Part shown: in pieces, positions 1 through 6,008 of the stretch
Position numbering within the stretch: the first letter of the stretch is position 1
How the letters are laid out: each line of letters begins with the position of its first letter
Origin: a bacterium
GTDB lineage: Bacteria > Thermosulfidibacterota > Thermosulfidibacteria > Thermosulfidibacterales > JALWSI01
Reading direction: 5' to 3'
Length of the DNA stretch: 6,008 nt
NCBI GenBank assembly: GCA_027080315.1
Contig: JALWSI010000123.1
Coordinates: 1 to 6,008, forward strand
Program-made: the position numbers and the translations under genes
Notes under the pieces: model-generated
What the model was told of the DNA's origin: nothing
The model's input: only the letters and a program-made list of their open reading frames with translations
Databases searched by the model: none

Positions 1-159
1 ACCCGTAATCCCAAGACCATCACCAAGGAGGCACTTGCGGCAAAGGCCCTGAACATCATGGAGAAACACTCAATAACCGCACTTGTGGTGGTGGATTCAA
101 AGGGTAGGCCAGAGGGTCTGCTTCACATGCACGATATTCTCAAAGCAGGGGTTGTTTAG
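1..159 (+). CDS. kdsD: Arabinose-5-phosphate isomerase KdsD/KpsF, C-terminal end (5' part outside window)
   Basis: The window opens inside this gene, and the last 52 codons plus a TAG stop are visible. The fragment is the second half of a CBS domain: a helix ([17 protein letters not shown]), a strand ([17 protein letters not shown]) and the closing segment [11 protein letters not shown]. That ending is nearly the same as the E. coli KdsD tail (HMHDLLRAGVV), which is why I call it KdsD rather than an unspecified CBS protein. In this family an N-terminal SIS sugar-isomerase domain, not visible here, interconverts D-ribulose 5-phosphate and D-arabinose 5-phosphate. This is the first committed step to Kdo, the sugar linking lipid A to the LPS core, and it takes place in the cytoplasm. 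The C-terminal CBS pair is thought to be regulatory. The next gene lies about 135 bases downstream, so this gene probably ends the preceding transcription unit, although I see no convincing terminator. Confidence 0.85.
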   Translation, partial: TRNPKTITKEALAAKALNIMEKHSITALVVVDSKGRPEGLLHMHDILKAGVV

Positions 160-192
160 ACTAGGGGTTTAACAAGATCTCTCTGTTTCTCA

Positions 193-224
193 AGGTTAAT
201 GGCCTCAATTGTTGCCAATCACCT
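193..224. repeat. Imperfect 32-base palindrome in the leader of the phosphate-transport pair (candidate operator or hairpin)
   Basis: The core at 200-217 reads TGGCctCAATTGttGCCA. Its centre CAATTG and outer TGGC/GCCA arms are perfect inverted matches. Extending to 193-224, 12 of 16 symmetric positions pair (mismatches at 192/225, which stops it, and internally at 197/220, 199/218, 204/213 and 205/212). It sits about 70 bases upstream of the DUF47 start, in the only sizeable gap of the window. A dyad of this size could be a binding site for a dimeric regulator or an RNA stem. It is not followed by a T run, so it is not an intrinsic terminator, and it does not resemble the direct-repeat Pho box. 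No regulator can be named from sequence alone. Confidence 0.4.
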
Positions 225-282
225 AATCTTGAAGTAAGCCATGGGTGGGGTTTTTCGGTTGAGAACCACATAGGAACAGATG

Positions 283-289
283 AGGAGGT
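283..289 (+). promoter_or_regulatory. Shine-Dalgarno AGGAGGT that sets the DUF47 start at 295
   Basis: AGGAGGT ends five bases before the ATG at 295, which is near-ideal spacing. An in-frame ATG at 280 lies just before and overlaps the edge of this site. It would have only AGGA (272-275) upstream, and it would add five residues (MRRFQ) that family members do not usually carry. The site therefore argues for the shorter protein. Confidence 0.75.
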
Positions 290-294
290 TTCAG

Positions 295-966
295 ATGAAG
301 ATATTTGAGCTATTTAGAAAGTCTCCCTTTGAACCTTTGGAAGAGATGATGGCAAAAGTGAAGGAGTGCGCCCATGGAATAGAGCCCCTTTTTGAGGCCT
401 TTCTCGCCGAAGATAGGGAAGAGATGATGAGGTTGAAGAAGGAGATATCTCACCTTGAGTTTGAAGCGGACAAGATAAAGGACTCCATACGTTCCTCTTT
501 ACCTCGTAGCATCTTTCTTTCGGTGGCAAGAGAGGACATCTTGCACATACTGGCCAACGAGGACTCTGTTGCTGATGCCTCTGAAGATGTGGCGGTGCTT
601 ATGAGCTTGAAGAAGGATGTGAAGGTGATTGAAGAGCTCATAGAACCTGTGAGAACCCTGGTGAAAGAGGTGCTGTCAGTGGTGGATATGGCATACGATG
701 TGATTCGGGAACTGCCCTTGGTTTCTGAGACCTCTTTTGGGGGACCAGAGGCCCAGAGGGTGATCACCATGATAGATAAGGTGTGCGATATGGAGCATCA
801 CTCTGATGAGACCCAGAAAGAGGTGGCAAGGATAATCTTGAACAACGAAGATAAGTTTTCTGCTGGTGATCTCTGGGTTTGGCTCAATATCATCCGTAAG
901 ACCGGAGATATAGCCAACTACGCTGAAAAGGTATGCAACCAGGTGAGATTGCTTTTATCAAAATGA
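295..966 (+). CDS. DUF47 / PhoU-like Pit accessory protein
   Basis: This is a 223-residue cytoplasmic, all-helical, highly charged protein of the DUF47 family (PhoU-like, often listed as Pit accessory protein). The N-terminus MKIFELFRKSPFEPLEEMM is the family's usual opening. The family fold is two PhoU-like three-helix halves. Each half carries an acidic metal-binding type motif, visible here as HLEFEADK (residues 53-60) and DMEHHSDETQ (165-174). The end (GDIANYAEKVCNQVRLLLSK) is also typical. There is no signal peptide or membrane segment. The gene lies directly before a PiT permease, the standard arrangement for this family. From that I infer that it regulates or assists phosphate uptake by the permease, though the biochemical role of DUF47 proteins is not well settled. 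I chose ATG 295 over ATG 280 because of the strong Shine-Dalgarno at 283-289. Length is normal for the family. Confidence 0.88.
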   Translation: MKIFELFRKSPFEPLEEMMAKVKECAHGIEPLFEAFLAEDREEMMRLKKEISHLEFEADKIKDSIRSSLPRSIFLSVAREDILHILANEDSVADASEDVAVLMSLKKDVKVIEELIEPVRTLVKEVLSVVDMAYDVIRELPLVSETSFGGPEAQRVITMIDKVCDMEHHSDETQKEVARIILNNEDKFSAGDLWVWLNIIRKTGDIANYAEKVCNQVRLLLSK

Positions 967-989
967 TACCTTAGCCGGTGGTTAGAACC

Positions 990-2228
990 ATGAGCTCTCT
1001 CCTTATTATTCTACTCGCGGTTGTTGGAGGCCTCTACATGGCTTGGAACATAGGGGCTAACGATGTTGCCAATGCCATGGGAACCTCCGTTGGCTCAAAG
1101 GCCCTAACTCTTAAACAGGCCATACTTATTGCGGCTATCTTTGAGTTCAGCGGGGCGGTTCTGGTGGGTTCTCACGTAACCAGCACAATCCAGAAGGGAA
1201 TAGTTGATCCTGCTCTTTTTGCCTCGGTGCCCCAGCAGTATGTGATTGGCATGTTGGCAGCCCTCATCTCTGCTGGCATCTGGCTTCAGCTGGCCACTTT
1301 TTGGGGCCTTCCAGTCTCAACCACCCACTCAATAGTTGGGAGCGTGGTGGGCTTTGGCATCGTGTGCTATGGGGTAAAGGCCATTGAGTGGGGCAAAATG
1401 GCAACAATTGTGGCGAGCTGGGTAATATCTCCCATTGCGGGGGGTATATTGGCCTTTCTTACCTTCAAGATCATCGCCAGGCTCATTCTTGAGAGTCCTA
1501 AACCCATCCACGCTGTTCACCGGTATTTCCCTTATTTGACGGCGGTGGTGTTTGCCTTGGTTACCCTCTCTTTCACCTACAAGGGTCTTAAAAACCTGCA
1601 TCTAAATCTATCCCTCACAAAGGCTCTCTTGATTGCCCTTTTGATGGCTGTGGTGGGTTGGATTGGGGGCACCCTTTTTCTTTTGAGAAGAAGAACCAGT
1701 GCAACAGGGGTCACTTTGAGGCAGCGACTTAGGGACATGGAGGAGGTTTTCAAATACCTGCAGGTTATGACCGCCTGCTGTATGGCCTTTGCCCATGGTG
1801 CCAACGATGTTGCCAACGCCACAGGGCCACTGGCTGGGATCATTATGGGTATGAAGCAGGGTATGATCACCAGCAAGGCAGAGGTGCCCATGTGGGTGCT
1901 TTTGGTGGGAGGAACTGGAATCGTCATAGGCCTTGCCACCTGGGGATACAGGGTTATTGAGACGGTGGGAAAGAAAATAACCGAGATAAACCCATCCCGT
2001 GGTTTCTCTGCAGAGTTTGGATGTGCCACAACGGTGTTGATCTGCTCGCGCTTGGGGCTTCCCGTTTCAACCACCCACACCCTGGTGGGAGCGGTGATTG
2101 GAGTTGGAATGGCAAGGGGAATTGGCGCATTGAACCTGAAAGTTATTAGAGACATTTGGTACTCTTGGTTGATCACCGTGCCCTTCACAGCCGGATTAAC
2201 CGCAATACTCTTCTCATTTATGCGTTAG
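990..2228 (+). CDS. pit: PiT-family inorganic phosphate transporter
   Basis: This is a 412-residue polytopic inner-membrane protein of the PiT (PF01384) family, which takes up inorganic phosphate, often as metal-phosphate complexes, with a coupling cation (H+ or Na+). The family's duplicated signature is clear. GANDVANAMG at residues 22-31 is matched by GANDVANATG at 270-279, and PVSTTHS at 108-114 by PVSTTHT at 358-364. The near-equal spacing shows the internal repeat. Hydrophobic segments fill both halves, separated by a short basic loop around residues 230-255 (LLRRRTS...RQRLRDMEE). All signature residues are intact, so it should be active. The start is uncertain. A GTG at 978 would add four residues. 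ATG 990 places the first helix at the very N-terminus and has GGTGG at 977-981 as a modest ribosome site. The gap to the DUF47 gene is 23 bases from the ATG or 11 from the GTG, implying one transcript. Coupling ion and metal preference cannot be read from sequence. Confidence 0.93.
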   Translation: MSSLLIILLAVVGGLYMAWNIGANDVANAMGTSVGSKALTLKQAILIAAIFEFSGAVLVGSHVTSTIQKGIVDPALFASVPQQYVIGMLAALISAGIWLQLATFWGLPVSTTHSIVGSVVGFGIVCYGVKAIEWGKMATIVASWVISPIAGGILAFLTFKIIARLILESPKPIHAVHRYFPYLTAVVFALVTLSFTYKGLKNLHLNLSLTKALLIALLMAVVGWIGGTLFLLRRRTSATGVTLRQRLRDMEEVFKYLQVMTACCMAFAHGANDVANATGPLAGIIMGMKQGMITSKAEVPMWVLLVGGTGIVIGLATWGYRVIETVGKKITEINPSRGFSAEFGCATTVLICSRLGLPVSTTHTLVGAVIGVGMARGIGALNLKVIRDIWYSWLITVPFTAGLTAILFSFMR

Positions 2229-2229
2229 G

Positions 2230-2235
2230 GGAGGT
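2230..2235 (+). promoter_or_regulatory. Strong Shine-Dalgarno (GGAGGT in GGGGAGGTGG) with no conventional start codon after it
   Basis: The G-rich site at 2228-2237 starts on the last base of the pit stop codon and is the best ribosome binding site in the gap. Six bases after GGAGGT comes ATA (2242-2244), in frame with the penicillin-binding protein and with no stop in between. The first conventional start in that frame is TTG at 2287, more than 50 bases further on. The site therefore bears directly on the N-terminus of the next gene. The shorter GAGGAG at 2267-2272 is the only alternative, 14 bases from that TTG, which is longer than usual. Confidence 0.6.
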
Positions 2236-2286
2236 GGCAAGATAGGTAAAAGGCCCATACCAGAAAGAGGAGTTACTTATCCCTTC

Positions 2287-4577
2287 TTGTTGTTGGGAAA
2301 AGGGATCCTTTTTCTGTTTAAGTCGGTGATTCTCTTTGTTCTCATTGTGGGATTCCTATCAATAGTGGCGGCGGGGGCCTTTCTCTACACCCTTGAGAGC
2401 AGGCTTCCCAATGTTGAGGCCATAAAGGAGTATCATCCACCGTTGTTGACCCAGGTTTTTGATCGCAACGGGGAGCTAATAGCGGAGTTTTTCAAAGAGA
2501 AGAGGATATGGGTGCCCCTTGATGAGATTCCGGTGAAGCTTCAAGAGGCCTTTATTGCCGTTGAAGACGAAGATTTTTACCGGCACAAAGGCATAGATAT
2601 TCAGGGTATTCTGAGAGCGGCATGGGTTGATTTTAGAGCCAAAAGAATAGTGCAGGGAGGCAGCACCATAACCCAGCAGGTGGCAAAGCGTATGTTCTTG
2701 AGTCCTGAGAAGAGCTTTATCCGAAAGGCAAAAGAGATACTACTTGCGTGCAAACTTGAAAGGGTGCTCACCAAACGCCAGATCTTAGAGCTTTACCTTA
2801 ACCAGGTCTATTTTGGACACGGGGCATACGGGGTTGAGGCTGCGGCTCTCACCTACTTTGGAAAGCACGTGTGGGAGCTATCTTTGGCTGAGTGTGCCAC
2901 CCTTGCTGGTCTTCCCAAGTCCCCTGGCAACTACTCTCCCTTCTTGAATCCTCAGAATGCCTACGCCAGAAGGGCTCATGTCCTTAAGAGAATGCTGGTT
3001 GAGAACTACATCACCCCTCAGGAGTACGAAGAGGCTCTGCATGAACCTTTCTCCCTCAGTAAAGAGAGAAGGTATCGTGTGGATAAGGCTCCCTATTTTG
3101 ATGAGTTTATTCGCCAGAAGCTGGTTGAGAGATACGGAGAGAAAGAGGTGCTTGAAGGGGGACTTAAAGTTTATACCACCCTCGACCTTACTCTACAAAG
3201 GGCCGCCCAAAAGGCACTTCGCAAAGGGCTTGAGGCTGTGGACAAAAGGGGAGGATACAGGGGTCCCCTTTACCATGTTGACAGTGAGCACCCTGCTCCT
3301 CCTGCTCCCAAAGAGATCTCCATTGGCGGGGTGTACAAAGGGCTGGTTGAGAAGATAACCCCCAAAGGGGTTGTGGTGGCCCTGGGGAAGGTTAAGGGGC
3401 TCATCACAAAGAAGGATATGGCCTGGGCTCCAGGATGGCTGAAGAAGTGGAAGGGCTTTGAGGCATACCTCTCTCCAGGGGATGTTATTCTGGTTAGGGT
3501 TAAGGATGTTGGGTATTCAGGGCAGTTGAGACTCGCCTTAGAGCAGAAGGTTAGCGTTGAGGGGGCGGTTCTATCTTTGGATCTCGCAACGGGAGACGTG
3601 CTTGCCATGGTGGGGGGGTACAGTTTCAGGAGAAGCAAGTTCAACCGGGCAGTGCAGGCAAGAAGACAACCCGGCTCTGGGTTCAAGCCCATAATCTACA
3701 CCGCTGCCATGGCCAGTGGATTCACCCCTGCCTCCATAATCGTTGACTCTCCAATCACCTTCTACCTTCCTGAAAAAAAAGAGTTCTGGAAACCCGAGAA
3801 CTACGAGAAGAGGTTTTACGGACCAACCCGCTTAAGGGTAGCCCTTGCCCACTCTCGGAATGTGGTGACCATCAAGCTTCTGAAGAAGATAGGGGTTAAT
3901 AACGCCATCAGGTACGCCAGGCTTCTGGGAATAAGGGGAGAGTTGCAGCCGAACCTCTCCCTGGCCCTTGGAGGTTCTGATGTGACCCTTTGGGATATGG
4001 CAAAGGCTTATGCTACATTCCCCACAGGGGGTAAACTCTACTCTTTGAGGTACATCACCAAGGTTGAGACCCACGATGGAACTTTGCTTGAAGAGTTTAA
4101 GCCTATCTACCAGCAGGTGTTGCCCAAGGACCTTGCCTACATAATGACCTCAATGCTTCAGAGTGTGGTGAAAGAGGGCACGGGCAGAAAGGCCAAGGTT
4201 CTTGGGGTGCCCTGCGGCGGTAAAACCGGTACCACCAACGACTACCGTGATGCATGGTTTTTGGGATTCACCACCCAAACCTTTACAGGGGTCTATGTGG
4301 GGAGGGATAACCACACCTCCATTGGAGAGAAGGAGACAGGGGCCCGGGCGGCCTTGCCCATCTGGATAGATGTGATGAAGGAGGCCATAAAGGGCAAGCC
4401 CATAGAGCCTTTTGCTATTCCGCCCTCTGTGGTCTTTGCCAGAATAGACCCTCGCAATGGCCTTCTTGCAAGACCTGACACAAGAAACGCCTTCTACGAG
4501 GTATTTAGAAAAGGCACTGAACCTAAACGCTTCACCTCTCCTATTGTGAGAAAGAACATCTACAACATAGGCCTTCA

Positions 4578-4581
<4 letters not shown>
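2287..4581 (+). CDS. mrcA: Class A penicillin-binding protein 1A (bifunctional glycosyltransferase/transpeptidase)
   Basis: This bifunctional peptidoglycan synthase is anchored in the inner membrane and acts in the periplasm, polymerising lipid II and cross-linking the stem peptides. Numbered from TTG 2287 (764 residues), it has one membrane anchor at about 8-34. A GT51 domain follows with EDEDFYRHKG at 93-102 (Glu93 the expected catalytic base), GGSTITQQ at 124-131, RKAKE at 146-150 and ELYLNQVYFG at 168-177. A linker/OB-like region around 320-430 includes a proline-rich APPAP at 337-341. The transpeptidase domain has SGFK at 464-467 (Ser464 nucleophile), SRN at 523-525 and KTGT at 646-649. 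All catalytic motifs are intact. The OB-like insert points to PBP1A rather than PBP1B/1C. It ends soon after the transpeptidase domain, making it shorter than E. coli PBP1A. The coordinates use the first conventional start, but ribosome-site placement favours an AUA start at 2242. That start would give 779 residues with a basic cytoplasmic tail (GKRPIPERG). The stop overlaps rlmN. Confidence 0.93.

Positions 4582-6008
<1,427 letters not shown>

Larger units (their letters stand above)
160..294 (+). promoter_or_regulatory. Leader region between kdsD and the DUF47-pit pair; probable promoter location
   Basis: This is the only non-coding stretch of note in the window. I infer that the promoter for the downstream genes lies here, because the following genes are tightly spaced and no other gap is large enough. 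TAATCT at 224-229 resembles a -10 element, but no good -35 lies at the right distance, so I do not assign a start point. A short G.U-containing hairpin can be drawn at 249-267 (GGTTTTT against GAGAACC, loop CGGTT). The run of five T at 251-255 lies inside that hairpin rather than after it, so it does not make a terminator. Confidence 0.35.

Noticed and set aside
160-180. Possible terminator after kdsD (TTGTT/AACAA inverted pair around 151-175)
   Set aside because: The stem is short, AT-only and bulged, and no T run follows it.
200-217. Resemblance to a sigma-54 promoter (TGGC ... TTGC)
   Set aside because: The GG at 201-202 and GC at 214-215 are 11 bases apart instead of the required 10, and the -24 element lacks the usual TGGCAC. 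The symmetry of the site explains the resemblance better.
199-237. Tiny ORF MASIVANHLILK as a possible leader peptide
   Set aside because: Only 12 codons, coinciding with the palindrome. There is only a weak AAGG upstream, no run of regulatory codons, and no terminator/antiterminator pair to go with it.
241-273. Tiny ORF MGGVFRLRTT upstream of the DUF47 gene
   Set aside because: Ten codons, no ribosome binding site, no recognisable composition. Expected by chance.
280-294. Five-residue N-terminal extension of the DUF47 protein (start at ATG 280)
   Set aside because: The bases of this extension contain the AGGAGGT that serves ATG 295, and the family normally begins at the MKIFELFRKSPF-type sequence.
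1577-2188. Long open frame on the minus strand (203 codons) within pit
   Set aside because: It lies antisense to strongly conserved PiT coding sequence, its translation has no recognisable domain and is low in complexity typical of a shadow frame, and there is no ribosome site of note.

Overview
The window reads as a densely packed stretch of chromosome from a Gram-negative bacterium. Every supported gene is on the + strand, base composition is close to balanced, and nothing mobile, CRISPR-like or RNA-coding was recognised. The Gram-negative assignment rests on the first gene, whose C-terminus matches KdsD/KpsF arabinose-5-phosphate isomerase, the enzyme that starts Kdo synthesis for lipopolysaccharide. 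Arginine codons are mostly AGG/AGA and the proteins look rich in charged and branched residues. This fits a thermophilic or deep-branching lineage (for example Desulfobacterota-like), but that is only an impression.

Layout: (1) 1-159, the 3' end of kdsD. (2) 160-294, a leader of about 135 bases with no gene. It holds a 32-base imperfect palindrome and a strong Shine-Dalgarno. (3) 295-2228, a phosphate-transport pair: a DUF47/PhoU-like Pit accessory protein and a PiT-family phosphate permease 11-23 bases downstream. (4) 2242 or 2287 to 4581, a class A penicillin-binding protein (PBP1A type) with intact glycosyltransferase and transpeptidase motifs. Its start codon is ambiguous: the only well-placed ribosome binding site points to an AUA codon at 2242. 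(5) 4578-5678, rlmN (radical SAM rRNA/tRNA adenine C2 methyltransferase), overlapping the PBP gene by 4 bases. (6) 5671 to the window end, the 5' part of tgt (tRNA-guanine transglycosylase), overlapping rlmN by 8 bases.

The tight spacing, the overlaps and the lack of any convincing terminator after 295 suggest that DUF47-pit-mrcA-rlmN-tgt can be read as one transcript. The three functional themes are phosphate uptake, peptidoglycan synthesis and translation-related RNA modification. They do not form one pathway. The last two genes both modify RNA near the decoding/peptidyl-transfer machinery and are plausibly translationally coupled. I see mostly conserved housekeeping genes. The points worth a second look are the start of the PBP gene, the palindromic leader before the phosphate pair, and local departures from family consensus in Tgt and RlmN. 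I did not find evidence for a new system.
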